Numbered from the stretch's first letter, positions 54,363 to 63,653 are shown. The stretch: 64,000 nt of DNA from Bacteroidales bacterium UBA3743 (GCA_002371265.1 DFGT01000003.1:1-64000); one strand, 5' to 3'. The notes: a model not told the origin generated them from the sequence alone. Made by a program: numbers and translations.

Positions 54363-55184
54363 TTACCAGTAGTATGAATAAGTCGCAAATATGTTGGAAT
54401 TCTTCACACTTGGGGCATTGACGATGACTCTGTCATTGTAGTAGCCCGGAATAATTTCTTTGAAGTATTTGTCGTTGCAGATGTTGACAAGACCAAGCTG
54501 GTAACCGATTGTCACAGCCCATTTTGTCTTTACGTATACACCTGCTTTGATCTTAAATCCGAAATCTGCTTTCTTATAGATTGCGTTTGTCTCTTCTGTT
54601 TCCTGATTTGGAGCGAACAAAGGCACTTTCTCCTGCTCCGACTGATCCATCAGACGGGCGTTGTCCTCGTAGCATCTTTTGCCACCAAGTCCGATGCCTA
54701 CTGTTGGGGCGATTGCCACAAACGGCTTCGACTGGTTGTGGGAGAACTGCCATCTTGCGTAAAGCGGAATCTCCAAGTATGTCAGACGCTCTTTGGCTCT
54801 AATAGTGTCTGTATAGTTCACCTTCGCTCCGATTACGCTGATGTTGAGCTCTGGGGCGATTGAGAAGATGTTCTTGATTGGAAAATCTGCACCGATACCG
54901 ATCATTGGACCGAATCTGTAGTCTGTCTGGTGATAGTCGGACGAGTAGTCGGACATGTTCAGACCTGCATGGACTTCCAACATTACTTCACGTGGCTCAT
55001 ACAGACAATCCTCCTTTTTCAATTCTGGATTTCTTTCTTTTGCTGTCGCCTCATCGAAGCTGTCTGCTGTTAGAGGGGCTTTTTGCACAGCCTCTGCTTT
55101 TTTCGCATCACTCGACTTTTTTGCTGATGCGTTGAAGCATACAAAAAGCGAAAGTGCCAAACCTATTAAAAACGTGTTTTTCAT
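54363..55184 (-). CDS. Outer-membrane beta-barrel protein (PorT-like)
   Basis: 273 residues from ATG 55184; the in-frame ATG at 55220 precedes a normal signal peptide start (MKNTFLIGLALSLFVCFNAS) and is rejected. After a charged linker, the pattern VMLEVHAGLNMSDYS ... GPMIGIGADFPI ... YLEIPLYARWQF ... FKIKAGVYVKTKWAVTIGYQ is that of PorT/OMP_b-brl small barrels of Bacteroidota, ending in an aromatic residue (YYW). Confidence 0.82.
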   Translation of the reverse strand: MKNTFLIGLALSLFVCFNASAKKSSDAKKAEAVQKAPLTADSFDEATAKERNPELKKEDCLYEPREVMLEVHAGLNMSDYSSDYHQTDYRFGPMIGIGADFPIKNIFSIAPELNISVIGAKVNYTDTIRAKERLTYLEIPLYARWQFSHNQSKPFVAIAPTVGIGLGGKRCYEDNARLMDQSEQEKVPLFAPNQETEETNAIYKKADFGFKIKAGVYVKTKWAVTIGYQLGLVNICNDKYFKEIIPGYYNDRVIVNAPSVKNSNIFATYSYYW

Positions 55185-55237
55185 ATCTTGTGTCGTTTCC
55201 GATAAACAATATTTCTGCAAATATATGCAATTAATTG

Positions 55238-56767
55238 TTAATAACTTTGCTCTTTCAAGAAAATTATCATCTTTTCAATGTCTTTATATTTCGGAGTGTC
55301 GTCCTCAAAGCGTGGGAAAAAGGCTCTGATATCCTTGTAGACGCGATTTGTGAGCGGCGACAACTTGTCGGCGAATCCGAGTGCGTCCACCGCCTGCACT
55401 ATCGCCATGAAGTGGATTGCGATCACCTGGAATGAGTTGTCTATCACTCGTCTTGCGATCAGAGCTGAGTTTGTTCCCATCGACACAATGTCTTGATTAT
55501 CATTGTTGTTAGGAATAGAGTGCACATACATTGGGTTGGATAATGTCTGGCATTCGGCAGTTGTGGAGCAGGCTGTAAACTGTGATGCCTGCAAACCGTA
55601 GTTCAATCCTAATTTGCCAAGATTCACGAATGGTGGCAAGATACCGTTGATCCTGTCGTGGAAGAGATAGTTCATCTGACGCTCGCACAGCATCGTCATC
55701 TTCGTGACGGCAATTTTCAGTTTGTCCATCTCGAAAGATACGTAGTCGCCATGGAAATTTCCACCGTGGTAGACATCCTCTGTCTCTGGATCAACGATCG
55801 GATTGTCGCAAGCCGAGTTGACTTCGTTGATGAGCACTCTCTCCACGTTCTCCACCGTCTCCAACACTGGGCCAAGAATCTGCGGAATGCATCTCAGTGA
55901 ATAGTATGGCTGCACTTTGTGGGTGAACACTTTTTCTGTGTGTTTCTTGTCGTACATCTCGCATTTTCTGTCGAGCATACATTTGCTTCCTTTCGCTATC
56001 TCACGCATCTGCTCTGCGATGATTCCCTGTCCGCGTTGGCGACGAGCGGCATTTATCGGCTCCGACATGAAATCGTCATACGAGCTTGCAATTTCATTCA
56101 TCATCACGCTTGCGATAGTGGCGAAACGAAGAAGTTTTTTTGCGTTTATAAGGTTTACAAGGCCTATTCCCGTCATGAAAGAAGTGCCGTTGGTAAGCGA
56201 CAGACCTTCGCGGATAAACATCTTGATTGGCTCAAGTCCACACTCTTTCATAACCTCTCCTGCAGGACGTTTCTCACCTTTATAGAACACCTCTCCTTCA
56301 CCTATCATTGTTAGAGCGAGATGGGCGAGCTGGACAAGGTCTCCGCTGGCTCCCACACTTCCGTGCTCAGGAATAAATGGTGTGATTCCTTTGTTGATGA
56401 AATTCATGAGAAGTTCAACAATACTTTTGTGAATGCCACTTTTACCTTGGGTAAATGTGCCTATTCGCGCAATCATTGCGGCTTTCACATAGATGTCAGG
56501 CAACGGTTCTCCAGCACCGGTAGAGTGGCTGCGGATGATGTTGTATTGCAAAGCCTCACGGTCTTCGTCGGAGATACGCCATTGGGCCATAGGACCGAAA
56601 CCAGTGTTTATTCCGTATATGATTCTGTCAACGGAGAATGATTTCAGGAAGTCGTAGCTTCTGTTTATTCTGTCCCACACGTTGGAAGCGAACGAAATTT
56701 CTTCGCCTTTGTAGAGGATATCCTCAATGTCGCTTAACGAGATATAGTCGATTTCTTTCATCTTCAT
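55238..56767 (-). CDS. Histidine ammonia-lyase-like aromatic amino-acid lyase
   Basis: 509 residues. MIO-forming Ala140-Ser141-Gly142 in SVGASGDL, catalytic Tyr51 in YGINTGFG, and NNDNQDIVSMG later are conserved. The selectivity pair Ser80-His81 (IIRSHSTGAGE) matches HAL rather than TAL (His-Leu) or PAL (Phe-Leu). It forms urocanate from histidine if HAL. No other hut gene is near, so a role outside histidine catabolism is possible. Confidence 0.87.
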   Translation of the reverse strand: MKMKEIDYISLSDIEDILYKGEEISFASNVWDRINRSYDFLKSFSVDRIIYGINTGFGPMAQWRISDEDREALQYNIIRSHSTGAGEPLPDIYVKAAMIARIGTFTQGKSGIHKSIVELLMNFINKGITPFIPEHGSVGASGDLVQLAHLALTMIGEGEVFYKGEKRPAGEVMKECGLEPIKMFIREGLSLTNGTSFMTGIGLVNLINAKKLLRFATIASVMMNEIASSYDDFMSEPINAARRQRGQGIIAEQMREIAKGSKCMLDRKCEMYDKKHTEKVFTHKVQPYYSLRCIPQILGPVLETVENVERVLINEVNSACDNPIVDPETEDVYHGGNFHGDYVSFEMDKLKIAVTKMTMLCERQMNYLFHDRINGILPPFVNLGKLGLNYGLQASQFTACSTTAECQTLSNPMYVHSIPNNNDNQDIVSMGTNSALIARRVIDNSFQVIAIHFMAIVQAVDALGFADKLSPLTNRVYKDIRAFFPRFEDDTPKYKDIEKMIIFLKEQSY

Positions 56768-57054
56768 TATTTGTAAAGTCTCGCAAATTTACGGATAAAG
56801 GAAGAATTAAAAAAGGTTAAGCACTACAAATTCTTTTTTGTAAAGAAAAGAGGTTGATATGCAAGGATAGGGGATGTTTTTGTGATTTACACAGATTTTA
56901 TACCCTAAACCAAGGATTTTATGGTTTCAGACAACCAATGGAATTTTTCCGGTAACAGAATGTCTGCAATACGTTTCTTGTACATATTTAGCTTTTTTTA
57001 TACGTCAGCAAAAATAATAATATTTTGCTAATTTCTAATATGAAAAAGACAGTT

Positions 57055-57284
57055 TTCGGCTGTTTGTAGCTGATTTGTTCGGCTGTTTGTGGTTGATTTG
57101 CTCGGCTGTTTGTGGTTGATTTGTTCGGCTGTTTGTGGTTGATTTGTTCGGTTGTTTGTGGCTGATTTGTTCGGCTGTTTGTGGCTGATTTGTTCGGTTG
57201 TTTGTAGCTGATTTGTTCGGCTGTTTGTGGTTAATTTGTTCGGCTGTTTGTAGCTGATTTGTTCGGTTGTTTATGACTTATGCC
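57055..57284. repeat. 23-bp tandem repeat, ten units
   Basis: Units start every 23 bp at 57055, 57078, 57101 and so on to 57262; the unit begins TTCGGCTGTTTGTAGCTG, with alternating variants TAGC/TGGT/TGGC and CGGC/CGGT. The last unit is degenerate. 23 is not divisible by 3, so the array is not a coding repeat, and units abut without spacers, so it is not CRISPR. Confidence 0.9.
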
Positions 57285-57493
57285 TCAAAATAGAGTATGT
57301 CGCTGCTTACAATTTCGTTGTCGGTGCTGGAAAACATGTCATGAATGCCATTTGAAACAGCCTAACGCAGAAAACAAAACGACAGAAAATGTGCTGTATA
57401 TTTTGTTTTATTCTGACAAAAAGAAACGGCACGATTCCTCTAACTGTATGAAAAAAAACTGAAGATTGAAAACATGAACAGCGTAAATGAAAT

Positions 57494-57520
57494 AGAGGCA
57501 ACCCAATGTGGATTGCCTTT
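57494..57520 (-). terminator. Terminator after DUF4352 gene
   Basis: Minus strand: AAAGGCAATCC, 5-nt loop, GGGTTGCCTC then TATTT. Confidence 0.65.
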
Positions 57521-57545
57521 GAAGTTGTTGAAAAATGGTAGCAGT

Positions 57546-58220
57546 TTATTTAAGAGGAACTTTTACTGAGTTAGTCCCCCAAAAACTTCCTAGCAGTTCT
57601 ATATAATATAAACCTTTAGAAGGAACTTCAAATATTAGCGTTCCTCTTGTTTTTATTTTTGGATGACATTCTTTCAAAAATAGCGTTTTTTTCCCTGACA
57701 TTTCTAAAGCGGTTAATCCTGAATTTGAATGCTCGAATTTTATGCCATCTTTATCCGTAACAGAAAACAAAGATCCATCTAATGTTCTTGTTTCATTACT
57801 GATGTTGGTGACAGAAATGTCTACTAATAAAAATATACCATCGGCAGTTTCTCCTACAAAATCATTTCCAACTGTTTTTGCGTATTTAAATCCGTTGATT
57901 GTGTAAACAAAATGACCTATTTCGATTTCTTTTCCAATGGCAGAAAGAATCTCCTTAGGTTCTTGGTTTGCTTCCTTTGAAATGATCTCTTTGTTGGTTT
58001 CTCCGTTCTCTGTTGTTTGATTTTTTACATTTGTAGATTTTTGTTCTTCAGGCATTAATGAACTTCCAATTATTGCACTCAATAAGAAAACAGAAATTGT
58101 TAATAGAGCAGCTTTTCCTCTTGTTTTGCATTTTACAATATTGGGTTTTATTATACCTAATACAAATGCGATGATTGATAAAAATGAAATAAATGCACAA
58201 AGATTAGCTACTATGTTCAT
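57546..58220 (-). CDS. DUF4352-containing membrane-anchored protein
   Basis: 224 residues. Two N-terminal membrane helices (~5-25, ~37-56), a Glu/Asn-rich linker, then a C-terminal immunoglobulin-like DUF4352 domain (VYTINGFKYAKTVGND, FLLVDISVTNISNETRTLDG, LIFEVPSKGLYYIEL). Extracytoplasmic; function unknown. Confidence 0.75.
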   Translation of the reverse strand: MNIVANLCAFISFLSIIAFVLGIIKPNIVKCKTRGKAALLTISVFLLSAIIGSSLMPEEQKSTNVKNQTTENGETNKEIISKEANQEPKEILSAIGKEIEIGHFVYTINGFKYAKTVGNDFVGETADGIFLLVDISVTNISNETRTLDGSLFSVTDKDGIKFEHSNSGLTALEMSGKKTLFLKECHPKIKTRGTLIFEVPSKGLYYIELLGSFWGTNSVKVPLK

Positions 58221-58265
58221 GTGTATTTGAAATTTTGCCCCTGATCCCCTAAGAGGTTGTTATAC

Positions 58266-58568
58266 AAAAAAAGCGTGGGAATCTTGCTTGTTGCTCGTTC
58301 CACGCTATAAAGGCTCTCGCATTGCCTGTTTGTCATGAACGAACAACGCAGAAGCCCACGCATACGTTTATATTAAGTCTTAGCACACCTCCGCTAGTGA
58401 GAAGGTGCACCAAGAGTATAAACATACCCATAGACATCTACCGTTGCTTTGCCTTTTGACAAACTTTTTTTGAATTTGCGAGATTCTTATAGCGTCAAAG
58501 AACAAAGCGTCAAGTAAACGCTTTTTAATATGTCTTCCCAAACTCATCCTATAGGGATTCTGCTTGAG
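58266..58568 (-). ncRNA. Candidate structured RNA, copy 2
   Basis: About 300 nt from a full promoter match to a terminator. Hairpins in order: AAAGCGT/ACGCTTT followed by GTTCTT; CTTTGAC/GTCAAA(A)G; TATGTTTATA/TATAAACGTA enclosing GCACCT/AGGTGT; and the terminal stem GCGTGGG...CCCACGC with inner GTTGTTCGTTC/GAACGAGCAAC, then T7. It shares with 14492-14800 the motif ACGCTTTGTTCTT after the first hairpin, the helix order and the terminal stem, while loop sequences differ. No open reading frame explains it. Confidence 0.65.
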
Positions 58569-58574
58569 ACTATG

Positions 58575-58605
58575 CAAAATTAATCATTAATTTTTTTAGC
58601 ACAAA
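58575..58605 (-). promoter_or_regulatory. Promoter of structured RNA 2
   Basis: Minus strand: TTTG (58602-58605), 19 bp, TAATTTTG (58575-58582). Located directly after the AAA_14 gene's stop. Confidence 0.7.
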
Positions 58606-58607
58606 GT

Positions 58608-59957
58608 TTATCCAATAATTTTTCCCAAAATTTTCTCCAGTTGACCGACATAGTAGAATGGCAGGTTGATCAGTCGAAATGTTTTGCCACTGTTGGTCTT
58701 AACTTCGTCTACAGAATAAGGATTAGACCATACACGTATCGCTATGTCATGTGGTGCAATATCCATAAACTGATGGAGAGATTTCAATTTGGCGTTATTG
58801 CCTGATTTGACTTCAATTGGAATTACTAGTCCTTTGTAAATATATACGAAATCAAGTTCGGCATCTGATCCTGCTTTGTCTCTTCTCCAATAATGTCGTT
58901 GTGCAGAAACGTCATTGCTGATAGCCAATAGTTCTTGTCCGACAATATGTTCTGTCACACGTCCTCGCCATATATCGTTTATATCTGATGCGAAAAAAAC
59001 ATCGTGCTGGATTCCTGACGCATAATTTACAAGACCAGTGTCCAACCACATCAGTTTGGGATGCTTCCTCATGTTGGGCATTGTTGGACATTGTACGTCG
59101 GATGATGGATATACAAGTTCTAGCAACATTGCTTTGTTTATTATTTGGAAAGCTTCCCCCATTTCTCTTGATCGATATGTTGTTCCTCCAAATCCTTCGA
59201 ACGATATGGTTTCTGCTGCACATTGCCAACCATTTGTCAAGATGCTACGGATAATTTTTACCATTGCTGGATTTGATGTGTATTTTTCTACGTCATCTTT
59301 ATACGACAATAGGAGAGATTCGTATGTGTCTTTGACACTTAGAATGTCTTTCGACTCAGCATATTGTACAATAGCCGCTGGCATACCTCCGCATAGAATA
59401 TATTCTCTAAATTGTCCCATAAGTCGTGGATGCATGATTTCTGGCACTTCGCAGTTTTCTAGGTATTGCAAATCGAAAGTGTTGCCTAATGCACCTATAA
59501 ATTCAGAAAATGTACATGGACGTAGAGCAAAATATTGCACTCTTCCTACTGGGAATGATATTTTTCGTACATCCATCAAGGTTTCCAAAAGGGATCCTGC
59601 AGTAATTACATGTATATGGTTGGCTTCTTCATAAAAATATCGAAGTATAGCCACTGCTTTTTGTGAATTCTGTATTTCATCAATAAAAAGCAATACATTT
59701 TTATCTGTAGATAGTTTGCCTTTTAAAATAAAGATGGCTTGTAAAAGTTTGTTTACGTCATTATACTTTTCAAATAGTATTCGATCTTCCTCTTTTTCCA
59801 AATTCAAGTGTAAAAAAACATCATATTCTTTTGCAAATTCGGTTACAAGAGTTGTTTTTCCTACTTGTCTGGCACCTCGTAAAATCAAAGGTTTTCTATT
59901 ATTTGAACCCTTCCAATCTCTTAACCATTCTAGTGCTTTTCTGTTAAAACTTTCCAT
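58608..59957 (-). CDS. AAA_14/DUF4143 ATPase with nuclease-like C-terminus
   Basis: 449 residues from ATG 59957; the frame runs open to 60119, but that part translates the 33-bp repeats into near-identical PSFYYK blocks and is not protein. Walker A GARQVGKTT (28-36), Walker B LLFIDEIQ, then the DUF4143 domain with ELDFVYIYKGLVIPIEVKSG, a PD-(D/E)xK-like signature. Such ATPases are abundant and multicopy in Bacteroidales; function unknown, a defence or mobile-element role is discussed. Confidence 0.85.
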   Translation of the reverse strand: MESFNRKALEWLRDWKGSNNRKPLILRGARQVGKTTLVTEFAKEYDVFLHLNLEKEEDRILFEKYNDVNKLLQAIFILKGKLSTDKNVLLFIDEIQNSQKAVAILRYFYEEANHIHVITAGSLLETLMDVRKISFPVGRVQYFALRPCTFSEFIGALGNTFDLQYLENCEVPEIMHPRLMGQFREYILCGGMPAAIVQYAESKDILSVKDTYESLLLSYKDDVEKYTSNPAMVKIIRSILTNGWQCAAETISFEGFGGTTYRSREMGEAFQIINKAMLLELVYPSSDVQCPTMPNMRKHPKLMWLDTGLVNYASGIQHDVFFASDINDIWRGRVTEHIVGQELLAISNDVSAQRHYWRRDKAGSDAELDFVYIYKGLVIPIEVKSGNNAKLKSLHQFMDIAPHDIAIRVWSNPYSVDEVKTNSGKTFRLINLPFYYVGQLEKILGKIIG

Positions 59958-59990
59958 ATTATTATCTTTCAATAATTTGACTCTGCAAAT

Positions 59991-60072
59991 GTAATAAAAT
60001 GACGGTGAAATTTCGACAAATTTGTAATAAAATGACGGTAAAAATTGGAGAATTTTGTAATAAAATGACGGT
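59991..60072. repeat. Three 33-bp-spaced direct repeats upstream of AAA_14 gene
   Basis: GTAATAAAATGACGGT occurs at 59991-60006, 60024-60039 and 60057-60072, spaced exactly 33 bp (about three helical turns). On the gene strand each reads ACCGTCATTTTATTAC; the proximal copy runs into TACATTTG, a -7 box candidate. Confidence 0.8.
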
Positions 60073-60082
60073 AACTGCAAAA

Positions 60083-60113
60083 AAATAGAGACGCCGCAAT
60101 GCAACGTCTCTAT
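60083..60113 (-). terminator. Terminator after xylanase gene
   Basis: Minus strand: ATAGAGACG, 11-nt loop, CGTCTCTAT then T6. Confidence 0.85.
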
Positions 60114-60149
60114 CGTCAATTAGGGGAATGGAATAAATTTTATCACTTT

Positions 60150-63100
60150 CTATTTTGTCACAACCAATTTCTTGACTGCTGTCTCTCCATCAATAGTCGC
60201 TTTCACAAAGTAGATGCCTGTTGGTAGGGTAGAAACGTCGATTTTCGACTCTCCTGATTCTGTTACCGTGTCGCCAATAGCGTTGAAAATCACAACATTC
60301 TCTATCTCACCGTCGCTCTGAATATAGATTGCTGTAGACGCTGGGTTTGGAATAATATCGAATTCCTTCGTATCGCTGTATGTGGCAGCGTCAGTTATTT
60401 GAGTGTCGGCTCCTTCGCCGTTTCTCAACTTGCCAAGGGTGATTTTCTGTCCCTTCCACGACATACTAGCGCATGTGTATTCAATAGATCCAGAACCTCC
60501 ACCCACTTCACAAAGCAGCTTGCAGTCGTAGATGTTGCCCATCTTGACACCCAAAACTTCCCAGTTTTTAAAGTGTTCTGTCACGTTGACAGAACCACAA
60601 GTCTGGAATGAGGAGCGAACAGCAAATACCTGTTTGAGACTTGCGGATCCTAGTATAGAAGGGACATTGTTTCTAATTCCAACCATCAATGTATATTCTA
60701 CTCCATCCACAACGTATCTTCCTTTTTCCTCTGTTCCCCAGTACATCTTCTCACTGTCAGGGGTGAAAGAATCGTCCACAATATAGTATTCGATCATAGG
60801 ATTCTTTGTCCAGCCATAAACTCCGATGTATGAATAAATTCCACCACCGTCTCCTTTCTTAATATAATTGTAGACGGCATAGATCTCGCCTAAGTCGGTA
60901 TATTTCTTGGATGCCTTCGCGTCGTAATAACCTACTCGAGCCAGGAAGTCGCCTGTGTCGTCCCATTCTGCTTTGAATGCGCAACCAGCTTCTCCACCGA
61001 ACAGAGTCATACTTCCATTGTTTCTCTCTCCCCATATCTCTGCGTGGTAACCATTGCCAACATCCTTCAGTCCGTTGCCGGTGATGGTTGAACCGCCAGT
61101 ATATTTAGTTGTGTATGAACATGGGTTGATGTTAATGGAATCGCCTTCCTCCTCTTCTTCCTCTACAGCACTAAAGCATTCCAAATTGCCGAGCGAACTG
61201 TTCTGTCCATCCCACGACATACTAGCGCAAGTGTATTCGATTGAACCTGTGCCTCCGCCTACTTCACAAAGGAACTTGCATGAGTAAATATTTCCCATTT
61301 TGACTCCTAAACGCTCCCAGTTTTTGAAGTGCTCGGATACTTTGACATAACCGCAGGTCTGATAAGAAGAGCGAACTGCGAAGATCTGTTTGAAATCACC
61401 CATTCCTTCAATACATGCAACTCCGTATCTTTGTCCTACCCTCAATGTATACTCTATGCCATCAACCTTGTATGTTCCTATTTCTTCCGTGCCATTGAAC
61501 ATGTTGCTTCCGTCAGGTGTGAAAGAGTCGTCCACAATATAGTACTCGATCAACGGATTCTTAGTCCATCCGTAAATGCCGATGTAAGAATAGTTTCCTC
61601 CATTTCCTGTCTTAGAGTAGTTGTAGACGGCATAAATCTCGCCTAAATCAGTGTGTTTCTTAGTGGCTGACCCATCAAAGTAACCTACCTGAGCCAAAAA
61701 GTCACCGGAATTGTCCCAATTAGCCTTGAAAGCACAGTCGGCTTTGTCGCCGAATACTGTCATGCTTCCTTTATTTATTTCACGCCAAAATTCAACGTTG
61801 TAACCGTTGCCGATATCTTTCGGACCATTGCTTGCGATTTCTTTTCCACCAGTATATTTTTTTGTGTATTTGCTAGGGTCGACGCAATCAGAAGAATCTA
61901 CTGGTACAGGATCTTCAATCACAGGATCCTCGATTACTGGGTCTTCAATCACAGGATCTTCAATTATTGGTTCCTCTACACTGTTGCAATTCAACTTGCC
62001 AAGTGAACTTTTCTGTCCCTTCCACGACATACTAGCGCATGTGTATTCAATAGATCCAGAACCTCCACCCACTTCACAAAGCAGTTTGCAGTCGTAAATG
62101 TTGCCCATTTTGACGCCAAGTTTCTCCCAATTCTTGAAGTGTTCTGTCACGTTGACAGAACCGCAGGTCTGGAATGAGGAGCGAACAGCAAATACCTGTT
62201 TGAAACTTGCGGATCCTAGTATAGAAGGGACATTGTTTCTAATTCCAACCATCAATGTGTATTCTACACCATCCACAACGTATTTTCCTATCTCTTCTGT
62301 TCCCCAGTACATCTTCTCACTGTCAGGGGTGAAAGAGTCCTCCACAATATAGTATTCGATCATAGGATTCTTTGTCCAGCCATAAACTCCGATGTATGAA
62401 TAAATTCCACCACCGTCTCCTTTCTTAATATAGTTGTAGACGGCATAGATCTCGCCTAAGTCAGTGTATTTCTTTGAGGATGATTCATCGAAGTATCCTA
62501 CACGAGCCAAAAAGTCGCCAGAGTTGTTCCAGCTTGCTTTGAAAGCACAGTCGGCTTTGCCGCCAAACACGGTCATGCTTCCTGTGGTTGTCTCTCTCCA
62601 CAATTCTGCATGATAACCATTTTCCACATCCTTTAAACCATTTTCTGTGAGGCTTGATCCGCCAGAGTATACTGTTGTGTATTTGTTAGGATCGACGCAG
62701 TCTGAAGAATTGCCTTGTTCAACATCTCCCGAACGGACTTTGTTGAAGAAAGTGATCATGTCATCTGTGTAGTCTTCGACCACCTCGTGTCCGTATTCTG
62801 AGTTGTACCACTCGACATATACGCCTGCCTTTTCAAGGTTGTCTCTATATTTCTCAGCCTCACATACAGGCACAATATTGTCGTTTGAACCGTGACAGAT
62901 CATGTGTGGCACATCTTTGGCATCTAGATATGTGGTAGTTGCGAGAGACGCGTGTTTATCTGGACACTCCTCAGGTGTACATCCGCCTAGGATCTCGTTT
63001 TCTGGAGATATGTTGATAGGACTTCCGCATGTCTTGTCTCTACTGTCGACGGGACCAGACCAGTCGCATACAGCGTTGACTCTACTGCTTTCGTTTGTGA

Positions 63101-63653
63101 AATTTCCAAGATCACCTTCGATATCTACAATCTCGCTACCAATCTTCACTTTTGTCACGCCGTTAGTGACGCCCATCATAGAAGCCAAGTGACCTCCTGA
63201 AGAGTATCCTGAGATGCCGATGAAGGAATCGTCGATCTTAAGTTCTTCCTTGTTGCCACGAAGATAACGGACGACAGCTTTTATATCGTTGATCTGGGCT
63301 GGCCACAATGCGTCGTGAAGGGATCTGTGGTTAGGCGTTACGAATATGTATCCTGCCTCCAACGCTGCTTTTCCTACGGTTTCTAAGTCAGCCTTGCCTT
63401 TACTGTTGTTGCTTCCCCAAGCACTGCCGTAGATGTGGATTATAACGTTGTGTGTGGCTTTATCATCGTTAGGATAATAAATATTAAGTCTGTGGCCGAC
63501 ATGTTCGTCACCCACATAATCGATATCTGCGTCGCTTTCGTAGTTAAATAGCGCTCCGCTACCGCCATATTCTAAGTCGCCACCTGTTTGGGCGAATATT
63601 GTTGTGCAACCGATGACAGTTGTCAACAAAGTAGTGATGACGTGTTTTTTCAT
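60150..63653 (-). CDS. Secreted esterase with three GH11 xylanase domains and T9SS signal
   Basis: 1167 residues from ATG 63653, which begins a signal peptide (MKKHVITTLLTTVIGCTTIF); the frame's earlier ATG at 63686 is rejected. Residues ~25-315 form an alpha/beta-hydrolase esterase (GYSSGGH with Ser151, HGSNDNIVP, YGHEVV). Three GH11-like domains follow at ~324-551, ~591-817 and ~844-1076, each with GSMTVFG or GSMTLFG, YGWTKNP(M/L)IEYYIV holding the nucleophile Glu, a conserved SSFQTCG or SSYQTCG segment and a C-terminal Glu in LCEVGGG. Linkers are IEDPV repeats and a poly-Glu stretch. The last ~70 residues (IIPNPAS to VKKLVV) are a T9SS type A sorting domain. It should cut acetylated or feruloylated xylan outside the cell. 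Confidence 0.88.
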   Translation of the reverse strand: MKKHVITTLLTTVIGCTTIFAQTGGDLEYGGSGALFNYESDADIDYVGDEHVGHRLNIYYPNDDKATHNVIIHIYGSAWGSNNSKGKADLETVGKAALEAGYIFVTPNHRSLHDALWPAQINDIKAVVRYLRGNKEELKIDDSFIGISGYSSGGHLASMMGVTNGVTKVKIGSEIVDIEGDLGNFTNESSRVNAVCDWSGPVDSRDKTCGSPINISPENEILGGCTPEECPDKHASLATTTYLDAKDVPHMICHGSNDNIVPVCEAEKYRDNLEKAGVYVEWYNSEYGHEVVEDYTDDMITFFNKVRSGDVEQGNSSDCVDPNKYTTVYSGGSSLTENGLKDVENGYHAELWRETTTGSMTVFGGKADCAFKASWNNSGDFLARVGYFDESSSKKYTDLGEIYAVYNYIKKGDGGGIYSYIGVYGWTKNPMIEYYIVEDSFTPDSEKMYWGTEEIGKYVVDGVEYTLMVGIRNNVPSILGSASFKQVFAVRSSFQTCGSVNVTEHFKNWEKLGVKMGNIYDCKLLCEVGGGSGSIEYTCASMSWKGQKSSLGKLNCNSVEEPIIEDPVIEDPVIEDPVIEDPVPVDSSDCVDPSKYTKKYTGGKEIASNGPKDIGNGYNVEFWREINKGSMTVFGDKADCAFKANWDNSGDFLAQVGYFDGSATKKHTDLGEIYAVYNYSKTGNGGNYSYIGIYGWTKNPLIEYYIVDDSFTPDGSNMFNGTEEIGTYKVDGIEYTLRVGQRYGVACIEGMGDFKQIFAVRSSYQTCGYVKVSEHFKNWERLGVKMGNIYSCKFLCEVGGGTGSIEYTCASMSWDGQNSSLGNLECFSAVEEEEEEGDSININPCSYTTKYTGGSTITGNGLKDVGNGYHAEIWGERNNGSMTLFGGEAGCAFKAEWDDTGDFLARVGYYDAKASKKYTDLGEIYAVYNYIKKGDGGGIYSYIGVYGWTKNPMIEYYIVDDSFTPDSEKMYWGTEEKGRYVVDGVEYTLMVGIRNNVPSILGSASLKQVFAVRSSFQTCGSVNVTEHFKNWEVLGVKMGNIYDCKLLCEVGGGSGSIEYTCASMSWKGQKITLGKLRNGEGADTQITDAATYSDTKEFDIIPNPASTAIYIQSDGEIENVVIFNAIGDTVTESGESKIDVSTLPTGIYFVKATIDGETAVKKLVVTK

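Larger units (their letters stand above)
56768..57545. other. Long gene-free region with minisatellite
   Basis: 778 bp between the ammonia-lyase gene and the DUF4352 gene. Holds the 23-bp tandem repeat (57055-57284) and a minus-strand terminator (57494-57520). Short open frames here have no codon-like character. Confidence 0.6.

Noticed and set aside
57055..57284. CRISPR array
   Set aside because: Units abut with a 23-bp period and no unique spacers; no cas genes near.
59958..60119. N-terminal extension of the AAA_14 protein (PSFYYK repeats)
   Set aside because: It is translation of the 33-bp DNA repeats and the promoter; the family starts at ATG 59957.
60399..62352. Long plus-strand frames opposite the xylanase gene
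   Set aside because: They repeat because the GH11 domains repeat and translate to low-complexity Ser/Thr/Pro-rich sequence; shadows of the minus-strand gene.
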